Of a stretch of 64,000 bases of DNA, positions 12,910 to 25,618 are shown one piece after another. Origin of the DNA: Alitta virens (taxonomy: Eukaryota; Annelida; Polychaeta; Phyllodocida; Nereididae); the NCBI GenBank assembly GCA_932294295.1, contig OW028573.1, positions 19,054,155-19,118,154 of the forward strand, in the 5' to 3' direction. Position 1 is the stretch's first letter. Every line of letters starts with the position of its first letter. The position numbers were made by a program, and so were the translations under genes. The notes beneath the pieces were generated by a model that saw only the letters and a list, made by a program, of their open reading frames with translations, ran no database searches and was not told the DNA's origin.

Positions 12910-12954
12910 ACTACGAGTTGACTACGAGTAACTCGGCTATGTGGGAACGGGGCT
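12910..12954 (-). repeat. Element 1 right terminal inverted repeat
   Basis: 45-bp match to the left end, followed outside by TTA at 12955-12957, which matches TTA at 10623-10625. Confidence 0.92.
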
Positions 12955-12957
12955 TTA

Positions 12958-14248
12958 GACACTCGCCTGGTCACTCTCCATTTTGCCCGCCCAAAATCCC
13001 CAGCCTCTCCCGCTTTAAGGCCAATCACTAAATAATTACCCCAGAATTTACACACTCTGCAGTAAAAAAAAGAGTAAATAATACAAGCAAATTTTTCCTG
13101 GGAAATGACCAGCTCCATAGAGCGCAGTTCTTGTAGCTCTATATTATAACTTGCCAGCAATCAATATCAGCATTTTGCACAACAAAATTCGATTTTTCTG
13201 CTTCAAGGAAGCTCACATAAAATAGACGACAGTGCTGACTAGGTCTAATGTTCTCTTCATACAAATGAGGACTCTTCTCAATAGGTTTCGACATTCACTT
13301 CAAATGAATTTTGAAATGACAGCACGAAGCTAATATTGACATTGGGACTAATCAGAGTCAGGGCAAATTTATTATTTTTTTTCTGCACAATAACAGCGCC
13401 AAAACAATAAGAAGCATCAGATATAGCAGAGAGAGCAGCAGGGCGTGTGTAACACAGATGTTGTGGCCATCACACTGACCCTAAAGGTCATTAACTCTGA
13501 CCCGAAGAGCACAAACATCCACCCCTCTGGAAACGTGCATCTTAGCCAGCCAGGCCCAGCACTACTTTTCCCACATCCTTGCAAACCAGTGGTTGAATTT
13601 CTCTGCTCTGTGGTGGAGAATGGCGATGGCCAGAGGGGACAGAGGGTGGCAGGCACTGCAGGCAGCCCATCCTGCAGCTGGCGGCTCTAATATGACAGTG
13701 TTCGACAGTTCCTCGCAATTGATAAGACACAACATCAAACACTTCTGGGACTCCATCTTAGCTGAGTGTGATTATCAGACGTCCAATCAATAGCACATTA
13801 AGAGAGCGAGCGTCGGCCTGCTGCCCAAGTCCAAAAACAGTCCCCGAACCCTCTTGCAACTTGGCATGTGATGAACATGATGCTTAGCCGCTACATGGCT
13901 GCCAGTCGATTCGTCACATTATATCAGCATTGAGTGCTATCCCCTCACGACCTCTAGCACATCATAATTAGCAACATGCGTCCTGCTATGTCTACATTGC
14001 CAACGAATTAACCCTGGCCACCAGCGACTGCCTATCAACAAGGGATCATATCACTAGGGTAGGGAGACACAGTTGTGGGACTGCTGCCACAAGATCGTTA
14101 TTAAGATGTAAGTGGCTCTCAGGAAGGACCAGCTTTGTGACGGCCTGTTAGCCATTCCTCCTTCAGCACTGATTGGCCTGGCTAGCCAGCTCTAGATTCC
14201 AGTCGGTGTTGTCCGTCCAAGCACTGGTAATTGCTCTTCCCATCCGTG
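12958..14248. other. Gene-free stretch
   Basis: Ordinary single-copy sequence. Short ORFs around 13417-13793 overlap on both strands and show no family motif. I see no RNA gene or repeat. Confidence 0.55.
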
Positions 14249-14322
14249 ATAAACTACATGCAAATAACTGGTCACACGTCTGCAGGCCCCTGCCCACTGT
14301 CACAACGTCCCTGCTGGAATCC
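14249..14322 (-). repeat. 74-bp repeat, copy 1 (inverted relative to copy 2)
   Basis: Exact reverse complement of 15985-16058 over 74 bp. The flanks diverge at once on the inner side (downstream of ATGCATGTAGTTTA in the minus reading) and more gradually on the other side. It includes an octamer-like ATGCAAAT and the palindrome GCAGGCCCCTGC. It is not recognised as any RNA or mobile-element family. Confidence 0.9.
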
Positions 14323-15984
14323 CTCATTTATGTCTTAGCAGACAACCGGAAAGTGAGATTAAAAAAAAGGAGTGAGCATTGCCAGAACATGACAGAGCGC
14401 CTGGCATTGCAAAAAGATTTGTGCTACTAAAAACGGCCAAGCCTGCCTCTACATATTGTCTCCTCGGCTCAAATTCCTATACACACCTAATTTAGTGGCA
14501 ATTTCACAGTAGCGTGAAGCCATTGACACTAGATCAATGCCAGCCCTAGCCTTCCTAGGCCAACGACTGGCTTTTGTGGCCAGCATAAATGCCCATTGCA
14601 ACCTTGCAGCTGGATGAGGATGCTGGTCAATGTAAGATGAAACAGCCCAACAAAAGCTGCTGTGCCTGCTCAGGCTGAATGACCTGATCACTGATGCTCC
14701 GTCCTATTGATGCCTTTTGCTCTAGGGTTTGATCACCATCAACAGGCGTCGTCAGTATAACATGCCAAGAAGATGGGAGGACATTCAAGAACTGAGAGTA
14801 AGGAATAAGCGAGGTCCCTGTTTCTCCCCAGATGGGTCTAGCCAGAGACGGCAGAGTATTTATGGCGATTGTTGTTCTGCTGGACTGCCGTGCCCTTGAA
14901 AGGTCCCATCTACAAAGCAACATCACCCTAGCATCAGCATCAGCCCTAGTGCACTCGGCATCTCACAATCGCTTTGAACTGCACTGACTCGTTCAGAGCA
15001 ACATGCAAGGTGCACCAATTTCGATCTTGTTTTAAGAAACCTCACATGACAACATTTCCTGCAATCCCAAGAAAAATAGACCTAATTGATTGGGGTGACA
15101 CATTCTGGCTGCTGTTGAATTCTCCAGTTGCAGGTTAATATCCTGACAGGAAAGACAGAGTCTGAGGAACAATGTCTCAAAACACGACATCAATTAATAG
15201 TGGACGCACCTAATTACCTGTAAATCTTCTGCTTTCCTGAAAACGCAGCAGCCAGGCACTGCTAGACTGTGGAAGTGGCCCAGGTTTCACATAGTCAGAC
15301 ATGTTAATCATTCCAGCAATTAAAAACGTCAACATTGCTCATTCGTCTTGCTATTCACCAATAAAGCCTTGTCATTCCCTCCGAAATTCCCATCATTTCA
15401 TCTACATGTAAGTGCACACCACTTCACTCAAGACCCAGACGAACATGAGCAAGAAAAGCAGGATCTGGTTTCTTCACTCCCAAACATGCCGTTATTATTC
15501 CAGGGCAACTCTAAAACATGTCCCTGTAATCTAAACCGTGAAGTCTACTAACTCCTGCTATAGTCAAGCATGTTTCACAGAAGCGTTCTTTCGACATCGA
15601 AGGAGAAAATTAATACACTTGATAAACCTGGCTTCCCTTAAAAATATCTTATATCTTATTGAGCTGTGGCTTAAGTTACGGAGTACCGTTATCCTTACTA
15701 ACATTCTTAATTTCTTTTAAACCGATCTGACCTTCTGATCTGGCTTCAGTGCTAGCCTATTTATGTAATTTATGGCATCGATAAAGCTCTTGAGGTCGTC
15801 TCATCAATCAATCAATATAACACGTGTATATGCCAGTCTGTTTATGTATATCATCCAGGGACTAAAAAAGTGTATGTCAACTAAGCGCAAAGATAATTCT
15901 ATCAGGTGGTCTTTGATAAACAAAAGATCTTGAGGTGACTATGGGTGGCCATAGATTATACCATCTGATATAGACAGAAACGAC
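14323..15984. other. Spacer between the 74-bp inverted repeats; no gene recognised
   Basis: 1.66 kb without identifiable coding sequence. Near its end, 15750-15815 reads like a LINE 3' tail (ATTTATGTAATTTATGGCAT, then ATAAAG and ATCAATCAATCAAT), but no reverse-transcriptase motif is seen upstream. Confidence 0.45.
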
Positions 15985-16058
15985 GGATTCCAGCAGGGAC
16001 GTTGTGACAGTGGGCAGGGGCCTGCAGACGTGTGACCAGTTATTTGCATGTAGTTTAT
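15985..16058 (+). repeat. 74-bp repeat, copy 2
   Basis: Identical to the reverse complement of 14249-14322. On this side the repeat continues into sequence that ends about 150 bp later in AATAAA and a TAC-triplet tail, so copy 2 could be part of a retroelement 3' end. Confidence 0.9.
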
Positions 16059-16209
16059 AGATTTTATAGATTAGTTCTATACTGATACTTTCCAAAGTGT
16101 ATATTAGTATCCTAATAGGTCGTACAGAAGCTTCGGCTTGGGTCATATATTTTGTATCGTACATTGAATGTGACACCGTGATTTAAAACGACTTTAAATA
16201 AAATTTTAC
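16059..16209 (+). mobile_element. Possible retroelement 3' tail (AATAAA plus TAC triplets)
   Basis: AT-rich stretch ending GACTTTAAATAAAATTTTAC followed by TACTACTAC, a form common at 3' ends of CR1/L2-type LINEs and their SINE partners. No coding motif is present, so the identity is an inference from the tail alone. Confidence 0.35.
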
Positions 16210-16344
16210 TACTACTACATATAGTGGAACTCGGTTGTCAGACCATAACATACCTTTCATGGTCACATAAATTAAATTTGACAGCTTTGACAGACTTTAG
16301 TGTCATTCATAGGTGAAGCCTACCAACCACAATATGAATACCAC

Positions 16345-16710
16345 AGAATTTTGGGCACCGTATTCTCACTATTTTAATATATTTTACATCTAGCAGAGCT
16401 AACAGGGCTAACTCCTAAATTTGCATCAATGGTTTCTTACTAGATAGGTTCCCCAGGTGTACAGTTAGTTTCATAAAATTTGGTCAACTCGAGACAGCTG
16501 TAGCCCCCTATTCCTGGCTGTATATATAACAGACTAAAGCCAGCCACTTCTCTAATATATCATAAATATGTACTTTTATATGTGGCTTTGAGTAGCCAGC
16601 TATAGTCAGACAGTTCCTTTAGTGCCAGGTAGCATTGTATAGCTGATTCATTTTTTTATTTCCTGGTATAGCTGAAGTTGTCTAGCTTTGTTTAGGTTCA
16701 ATTTGACGGG
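16345..16710 (+). repeat. Dispersed repeat, copy A (unclassified)
   Basis: Aligns with 30895-31240 in the same orientation. The strongest part starts ACAGTTAGTTTCATAAAATT and ends TTGACGGG, including the shared block GTGGCTTTGAGTAGCCAGCT. It has no TIR, poly(A) tail or ORF that would classify it. Confidence 0.85.
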
Positions 16711-17759
16711 TTTTTTAATGACACTATAACTGTATATATCGGTTCCCGTGATTATTCACTCACTACTCAGTGGTGTTCTATTCTACTACAGTCACTACAA
16801 TGCATTGGCCTTAACCGCCTGCCCATTGCAACAGATTAAAAGGCAGCTGGTAGCTAGAACCGTAAACTGTAAAAAGACAAAAAAGGGTTGGGTTGATTTG
16901 TATTCTTAGCAACATGAGCCTGTTATTGGCGTGAAGTACACCATTAAATCGAGCTACAATCCCTGCTTGAAGTATTTTAATCATACGCTGAATCTGCCGG
17001 ACGTAAATGCACAAATGCACATATGCGTGACTGGTGAGCTTATTATAACAGTGGCCTTCTGGATCATTGAAGATCACAGACTCAGTTGTATGGAAGCATA
17101 ATTTTGATGAGAAAGGCAGCTGGTTTGGGCCAGACTAAACCCTGTGCATCTACAATAAAGGAAGAGACAGAGGTCCATAAAAGCGGATGCCTTTGAATGT
17201 ACTTTGTAGTAGATGGTGCATGCGATGTCAGCATCAACTGTATGGATGTGCAGCTGCATCAGCAACTCACACAGTCACGGTTACATTGACGCCATGGTGT
17301 AAGGGCCTGGCGACAGATGCCCATGTTTGTGAAGAACATGACAATCTGGCAGTGTACACATGTCTACAGATTCAGCAGCCATAACCTCCTGACCGGCTAC
17401 TTGGCTGATAAGAGCCACACAATGGCTTTTCCTGGTATGCTCTGTCTTGAGCGTGATTTAGCCAGACCCCAGGGACCCCGGTGTGCATACCAACGCCAAT
17501 GAAAAGTCATGGACGGCTCGTGGCACCCATTTCTACAAATAAACGCCGGTGCACTTATGATCAACTTGCACTAGAGGCTAGGCACATCAGCCGACGTCTT
17601 TGCAGCTCGGTCTGTGAAATATGTCGACCAGGGAAGAAGGAGCACTCGGCCCTTTCCCAAGGGACCAGCACATATCGATGCTGCCTTCTTCTAGCCTTGA
17701 ACAGAATGCCAATCTGCTCTGCACCGTCTTCGCAAATCACCACTGGCCATTAGCATAAC

Positions 17760-18440
17760 TTAGGTGGGAATCGCGCGCTAAATAAAAAGGCGCCAAGAAA
17801 ACGGCCGCCGAACGTTTATTCGCCTATCAGAAGATTATCCGGGCCGAGAACGCGTTTACGTTGAATGAAACATATGAAAGGTGGTAGGAGAGTGGGGAAA
17901 ATGACATCATCTCGTTTTCTGGGCCAGTAAATAAGCAACAAATGGATCAGACGACTTGCTTGTCAGTTCCAACGCCAGGCCTAGTTGGACTTCGTCTCTT
18001 TCCGTTACCCTCAGTTCGCTATTTGCATAACTCACTGGCACCTGTGTCGTTTTCGCTGGATCGAGATAAACTGGCCTGCAATTTGCCTGCCTACCTGATT
18101 TGTAAGGTTCCATGTCAGAGAAAACATATTAGATACGAAGAAATAAATCGAAGTAATCGCCAGGGGACGTAGCGTTAAAGCCACTGTCACGAAAACTCAT
18201 GGCGGTACGAGGCTAGTTTGGATGGTAATGTAGCTAGTCTTTGGAAGATTCTAAGCTCCTTCTTTGTTAATAATATTTGTATAGCCGCATCCTCAACTTC
18301 ACTATCATAGCTCGTTTCTGTGCGCGTCATATTTTGATATTTGTGTTCTTCGCACAGCGACAGACGACAGACTGAACTCCTCTATAATCGTATAAATTGC
18401 AGACGAGCGTACTTCCTCGCCATTTCCTCGGAGTTTAAAA
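17760..18440. promoter_or_regulatory. CpG-rich segment, possible promoter or enhancer
   Basis: CpG dinucleotides are clearly denser than in the surroundings, with clusters such as TCGCGCGC, ACGGCCGCCGAACG and CCGAGAACGCG near 17770-17855 and more at 18140-18215 and 18300-18440. No adjacent first exon can be identified, so a promoter role is only inferred from composition. Confidence 0.25.
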
Positions 18441-19127
18441 CTTTATATATATATCTAATACAAGGCTATATGTAGCATGTCTGTTGGTGAACGAACTTGT
18501 CTCTTTGGTGTTCTGGGTGAAGCGGTTAACGATTGTAATTCTGCAGCCGCAATGAAAGAATAGGGTTACAAATAAAGGATTGAGCAAGTTTTGTTCAAGA
18601 TGCCCCACATCTACACGAAAAGTTTTCAGAATGACTCAATGTCTTCACAAATATGCCAAAAGCTCATTTAATATTTTTTTAAATGACGAAAGCAAACTGC
18701 CACATATATGACGATGCTAAAGGCTTAAACTTATAGCTCAGTTGATTAGGTGAAAGTGGATCATGCAGGGACCACATTTGCTCTGAAATTGTATTTCTAA
18801 GTATGAAAAATCATCCTGCAAATACATAACTGTATCAAATATAAGCGAAACTGGTTGAAGTGTAAGTATATATATATATATGGCATCACGTAGCTGCTGA
18901 CAGCGTGATGTGCATTCGCCTTGTAGTCGGGCGACTATGCAAGTATTTCATTAAAGTTTGTGCCGCCCCATATCTCAGGAGCAGTAGTCTGAAACTGCCA
19001 TCTTTATTGCTCATCTTTAAACTGTCGATTTGGCTGCTGCACATATAGGGCTGTGCAATTGTGTCGCTTGCAATCCACTGCAGCATCTTGTGCTATATCA
19101 TGGGATGCCTTAATCTCCTGCAAGTGG

Positions 19128-19169
19128 GATCAGTTGGTGCTCAGTTGGTGATCAGTTGGTGCTCAGTTG
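19128..19169. repeat. 22-bp minisatellite
   Basis: Two units of GATCAGTTGGTGCTCAGTTGGT in tandem, each itself made of two 11-bp half units. Confidence 0.85.
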
Positions 19170-22100
19170 GTCCTCCACTCAAGGTGAAACCACTTGGCGG
19201 CGCCATTAATCCCATTTATCCAGCACAAAATTTACTAAACTCTCATGATAAGGAAACCTCAAAAGGTGGCTTATTTCATGCATGTTAAGCCTGGTGACAA
19301 TAATCAGGCAAAGGGGAAACTTGTTTCTGGAATTCTCCTCAAGGGATTGCAGTTTCTTCCTTCTCTCCTCTCACTGGACAAATGCATCTTTATTGGGCGA
19401 CTTGAGATGGATTAGACTCGCAATAAACCTGTCCTCCACGTCTTTAATGTGGATAGGTAACTGTTTACGCTGGCTGGTCATAGGAAAGCAATGGGGGGAT
19501 AAGTCTGGTTGACCAGAAGCCTTGACCAGTTCACTGGTCCACACAAATTCCTATCACCTTGGTCAGCCTAATGGCCAGTGCAATGTATGGAAGGGTCGGC
19601 CCAAGCTAAGTGCGCTGCCATCCTTGAAAGAAAATGGAAAACAACACTCGACTTTCTATGTGCTGGCCTCTGAAAATTCAACAGTCTTCTGCACCATTTA
19701 ATTCAAAATACTGCACTTCGATGTAACTGTAGGGATTCAAATAGGTCCGTAGCCTTCTATGGCACTGTAGAAGGAATCCATGTGCAAATACATGTACTCA
19801 CGTCTGACGCGATGAAGGAAGAGACATTCTATTCTCTTCCCATTTAGATGAAGAATAAAAAGATAGTCTGGTTCTGAGAAAACGAGATGTCATTACAGAG
19901 TACAACTCAATTAGGCACCAATTCGTACCCAAATTGAGAAATTCGAGCCAGCAAGCACCAGGAAGGAGATATATTTGCTTATACGTACATATTGTTTCCG
20001 CATTACATGAATGTTTCATGCCAACACTTTTATTGGGGATGAAACGTCAAAGCCGATACATCATGGCAAAGTCCCCAACCGAAATACCACGCTTCTTCAA
20101 AAAGCTTTTTGTTTCGCCAAGAATGCGAACCTTAGTCAGCCATAACAAGTGGTTTTGAAAGGCATGAGTAGTGTAAACCAATCCAAAAACAAACAAAATC
20201 ACCAGACAAGCTTTGCTAGTTTTTTTTTTTTTTTTTCAAAATTAGGGGGGAATCCATATTGAACATTTTTAAATGGTTGATTCTTTTACAGAGAATAAAG
20301 AGAAGCAGTTTGGACGGGTATATTTCAGTGATCAACATCTGTCCCTACAACTATCCCACAAAGATCTATCGATTGCAACATTTATGAGTGCTATTCAATT
20401 GATTTCTTTCTGAGCCCATCCTTAGCACCAGAGTATTCCCCAGGACCTTTCAGTATTCAATAAGAGGAATGCCCTCTTACATCCTACAAAGACTTAAGAA
20501 ATGAATCGATGTCTAGAAGACCTGCCTTCCCTGCCCTAGTAGGCAAAAACTAAATGTATCTGAGATAACATAACCCTTTCACTGGTCGATGTTTGGCAAA
20601 CGCTTGGACTCTTCCATGCAGCCTTCTCTAAACCAGACCTATGAACAATAGTTTATGTCATGAGTTGCCAATGGCATTTAAATCAATGGCAAACCGTCCT
20701 TTTCTTGCATCTGTCTAGTCGTTACTCAGTAGCTGCTAGAATTCATATCTAAGGCTGCATAGTGTGAAAAATATGAGGGAAGAGAGAAAATAAAAAGTCC
20801 TTTCAGCGTTTCAAAGACAAGAACCATGCAGCCTCTTTGCCACAGAGTTTGTCTTACATCTATCTTAATATAGTGTCTGTGAAGACTAACCTATTGTTAT
20901 CTGCAGAAGTGTGGGGGAATGAAAGACATAAAGCACACTCTAAGCTGGCCAAGATTAGATGTCTGTTGGTGTCAAAGCAAACAAAGACCATTAAATGACC
21001 GATACGAGATGAAATAACCCAACACAAGGATGCTCAAGATATATTTACACGGCCTTGATCAACAAGTCCCCAAGTCTATGAATGCCTAGTTTGCCAATTA
21101 TCGGATATAAATGTTTCAATACTCTGGCAATTGAGTCAGGTATAGACGTGCATAATTTATATGGATCTATCGACAGAATATTTCGAGTTTTGTCAGCAAA
21201 CACTTGAGCTAGGTGAAAAGCAGCTAAAGTTGCCTCATGGAAATTAACATTCTCTCCACATCCTTATCCATCATTTTTACATGTTAACATGGAGGATAAC
21301 GCGAGCCATGCAAGGCCCTCGTGTCTGCTAGCTAAAAGACAAAACGGCTCATTAAAAACAAAAGGTTACTTGTGTGTTGTTCATGAGTGGAATGTACTGG
21401 GCCCTGGAAGAGGCGCACTGGCGCCTGGCGAGGGCATGTCCTCGTTCCGCTCGAGTGAGCAGGAGGTCCTTGGAGGGCCAAAGGGCCGTCCATTCTCAAG
21501 ACTTGAATGAGGTGATGGATGAGGCGCATTCAATGTTATCGTCAAAGTTTAGAGGGAAAGAAAGGAAACAGACTTACTTTGGTAGAAGACTGCTGGACTG
21601 GGCTAGATCCTAGAGAATGGAAGTTGTCTGGATTAGGTGGTGGTGCCAGGGGCAGAAGTTCTGCCCCTCGGACACCAGTAAACAACAACAATGAAGCACA
21701 ACGATGAAGAACAACAATGAAGAACGGCAATAAAGCACACAACAATGCATGCAAAACAATGCACAGCATTTAAAGCACTAGCTAAAGATACTACGAGTTA
21801 CAACAATCAATACAAAACATGCAGGACTGAGTTAACAAAACACATTGTATATGCACGGCATATTGGCATATTGCTATACTAACATGATAAGTATAAAGAA
21901 GCCTAATTTACCATTAAACTCTGTTACTCAACTCATTCAATATATATTACAATTACATCATCTTACTTAATTTGCACTGTATAATAAGTTAGAAACACCT
22001 CTTCGTATTCTGTAGCTTTTGTATGTATACATATTGAACCTGAATACTACACATTGGCGGAGAATATTGTCTCTACATGAGATGCTCTTATTTTCTCGGC

Positions 22101-25100
22101 ATGAACAAACCATTATGCTTGGCTCAAAGGAACATCTTGTGCATGCGAAGAATGCTGCTAATTGGTTTTTGTATATAATGCCTGCCATACAGTGTGCCAT
22201 GGTGTGAGACAACACAGATACATACTACTCTATACATATGGACAGGTGAAAGTCATGCATATTCAAAGAGACGCCATATTAGGGGATAATGAAGCAAGAA
22301 ATACGTGTAACTAGTATTCTGCATACAATTTTCACTTATATTATTATCATATTAATATGAGACTTTACAGTTTTTATATATTCCAAAAAAGCAATACTTA
22401 AAAGTATATTTACTCTTCTTTTTATAGAGTTTATATATACCACTAAACTTGAAAGTAAAGGCTTAAATCTTCTAAGATGTAGCTATAAACTTTACGGATT
22501 CATATATATGCAGCTCATATATAAGCCTATATGTCTATATAAATAGATGTAAAATTACGTTATGAGGAAAGAACTAAAATGGTGGATTAAAGACCAGCAA
22601 AAAATTCATTGAAAAAAGACTCACTTAAAACAGATGCCATTAGTGACTATAGTGAGTGATTGGTGGGGGGAGGCATGCAAGGCAGTAATAACATTAAGCA
22701 GATTCATATGTTCAAAGGGAACATCATGCAGGCACAACAACAAATCATGGATGTGAAAAGGTAGAGGCTGGCTGAGCCTTAGAGCAGAGGGGACTGACAG
22801 GGTGATAAGAGGCTGGCTGAAGAGTCCGGCATCCATCAGTCATAGCAAAGTCATAGGAGACTCATGGGCGACTCGTAGAAGAGTAGCCACGTATCCACAG
22901 GTTGTCAAATGGCCCAGTGTGCAAAAGGGCCCGTCGCAATATCAAATTGATGCGGGTTAAGGCGGATAAATCAGCAGGAATAGGCCCAGATCGCAGGTGA
23001 CCGATTGGCCGGGACACCAGACATGTGTGCAGACTGTCAGTGCAGCCAGATAGGCAGAGCGTGATGAGGGGGCATCAGATGATGCTCTGCATCCCTATAC
23101 CAGCCATGCTGCTAGCTGCCTGCCTCCCTGCCAGGCTGCTAGAGACGCATCAGCTGAGCCAGCATCTGAGCCAGAAACTGGAGCCAAGCATTGACAAATG
23201 TTCCTGGGATGGACGGCCAGCCACTTGCACTTTGTAAACATAGCTCAGCACAGACCTTAGGGAGGGGATTCTGCTGAACCCAACTGGCCACTGCGTATAT
23301 CTGTAGATGGTGCTGTCCTATCCTTGTCTCACAACAAACAATTCACTGTTGTTCTTTCATGTGGTTCAGCGGGATCCTGGTGGAGACACTGATGTGTTTC
23401 TCAGAAGTGATGTTGAAACTAGGACATTAAGGGGGAAAACATTAAGGCAGGTCTGACTGACGCCCCTACCACTTCACATCCATGTGCTGTCAAGAACTAG
23501 CCAACTACCACTAAGGAGCAAAGTTAAGCAGGGCCTGAGATGCGGACGCTGGCGCACTGGGCTCAGCAAGGATGTCAACACAGATCAGAGCCAAAGAAGA
23601 AAGCCATGACAAGCCACAACAGCAATGTTACCTTCATGGAGGGTACTCCCTACAGCCTCTAGGTACCTATTAGATCCATGTATAAGTGTAAGTCGCACAT
23701 CCGTGGTGTAAGGTTAGCAAAAGAGTGAGTGACAGCCATCCGCCATGGCTCTACATGTGACGCACGTGTTTCCGTCAATACTAGACAACAAGGCGGGTAG
23801 GCGCAGGCGCCGTGCAGTGTGTGGGGCCGCGCCGCCAGCCAGTTACACCCACTGTGCCTGCCACGGCTGTTGCTCACACCACACGCGGCCAGACCACTGA
23901 AGGGACTGTCCACTCTCCAGTTCAAAAGAACGGACAACTGACCTCATTTGAGCGCTGCAACTTAAGGCTGGAGACGGGAGCATCCACTAGACTGCAATTA
24001 TACAAAGCATGGTTAGGAACACGGCAGACAACTCGGCAGAAGGACATCCAGCTGGGAGAGGAGGAACGGGGTAAAGAGTAATAAGTATTTCTGTGCTGCA
24101 AGTATTATCGAAAACAACAACATCAGATGGTATGGGCAGATAGAGTGCAATTGCAAGACCAGACAGCATCTAGACAAAAGCATTGCAGCCTGCAGATAGG
24201 ATGGGTTACTAGAAGAGTCGCTGCTGGCCAGACCATGGAATCAAAGGAGACGGGCGCACAACAGCGGGGAGGCAGTAAAGCAGGGCAGTGTTTCATTAGG
24301 TGGGCCACGGCCCGTGTCAATGCAGGAGTGGGGGGAGGGAGGGTGCACTGTTCAACGAGGACCACTAGAGTCCCATAAGAAGCCATCACTTTGGCTGCTG
24401 CTCATCAGCACTGCATGTAGCATGATCTACTTCCTCTCTGCATCTGTTGCCATGGATCTATCATGCTCTGCAGCGACGCTTTATCATCGACCACTAATCA
24501 CAACACTGCAGTCTCAGGGGAACAATGCGCCAACACCTTGAAAGATGAAGCTTCTTAACCGTACCCATTATCAATAACATTCCATGCTGAAGGTCATCCG
24601 ATGCTCCATGTTAATTGACCGCCATCTTGCACCGGGTAGCCCAGAAATCAACTCAGATCAAGCGCAATTAAGAGAGAGGCTGCTTGCATGTATCCTGGCT
24701 GCGCGTTGCTTGAAAACTACACCCAAAAAGTTTGCTAACGACGGGGCTATTGATTGGCACAGACCAGCGTTTCACAGGGACCGACGAATCTGTTACTGGG
24801 CCGACTTTCACACTATTGATCTGGACGTGACGGGGCTGTTGAAGATGCAGAGGTCTCGGCCCTAGAGTCCAGTGGGGAGAGCCAAGGGTCAGCAGGCTGG
24901 CCAGCCAAGCGCTCATGGCCTGTCACCCGACACAGCGTAACCCCAGATGACAAAACATCAAAACCTTGGGCTGATCCTGCAGCAACCTCTATGCAGGCAA
25001 CAAGCGCACAAGACAAAGCAGCCTGATTTGTATAATTACACAAAATAAAACGGAATGATTAGAACACGAAATGAAATAACGAGGAAGAACTCTGCAATGT

Positions 25101-25564
25101 GCCTACGCTTTCTGAATAATCACTGATGTTCATTAAAATAAATTGAGACAGCATTAAGCATTCTACAGTTGCGAAATAAACAGAAACCACCTTCTTGAAG
25201 TTTCAATAAACGAGTTGTTCTCTAGGAATAATGAGCACAGTAGCTGGGGGGCCACGGGGCACTTAGCTTAAACTCCAATCCATTGGTGAAATCATCCGTT
25301 AATGGACACAGAAACCCCCTAAGAGACTCCCCAATCTTGTCTCTAATGCTCTCTCTTATACCTAATTAATCTCGGTGAAATACAATGGTGCTAACCACAC
25401 AACATCCATTTATCCGTCTGGTTTTGATGAGAAAGAAAAGGGTAAAATGGACAGAAAAGGAGTGGTGGGCGATGCATGGTATTCGATCTTTTAGGAGTCC
25501 AGAGGAGGTTTGAATAAACAGGGGACGAGACAGTAGAAGGCCATTGCCTATCTTTTTGGACTGC

Positions 25565-25618
25565 TGTACTTTGTAGCCTAGCTGTACTTTGTAGCCTAGC
25601 TGTACTTTGTAGCCTAGC
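25565..25618. repeat. 18-bp minisatellite, three units
   Basis: Three perfect copies of TGTACTTTGTAGCCTAGC, which suggests a recent expansion. Confidence 0.95.

Larger units (their letters stand above)
10626..12954. mobile_element. Non-autonomous DNA transposon, element 1 (PIF/Harbinger-like, TTA target duplication)
   Basis: Seen: terminal inverted repeats start AGCCCCGTTCCCACATAGCC at both ends, are identical for 45 bp (10626-10670 and 12954-12910), and then share ATTACGTAACAC after a small indel. TTA flanks both sides (10623-10625 and 12955-12957). Inside lie CpG-rich subterminal arrays with a 21-bp period, several copies of a 150-220-bp core unit, and a 139-bp tandem duplication. No transposase ORF is present; the longest frames (10717-11259 and others) are low-complexity readings of the arrays. 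Inference: the 3-bp TTA duplication fits PIF/Harbinger (TWA sites), but TIR sequence alone does not prove the superfamily. The intact ends and target site suggest a moderately recent insertion. Confidence 0.88.

Noticed and set aside
15538..15815. LINE C-terminus plus ATCAATCAATCAAT tail
   Set aside because: The tail looks plausible, but the 60-codon ORF upstream has no reverse-transcriptase motif, so I only mention it as a possibility.
18719..18750. tRNA A-box-like TAGCTCAGTTGATTAGG
   Set aside because: No B box (GGTTCRANTCC) follows at the right distance, and no cloverleaf can be drawn.
19551..19630. Possible minus-strand mini-exon with acceptor and GTGATAGG donor
   Set aside because: None of the three frames is open across it.
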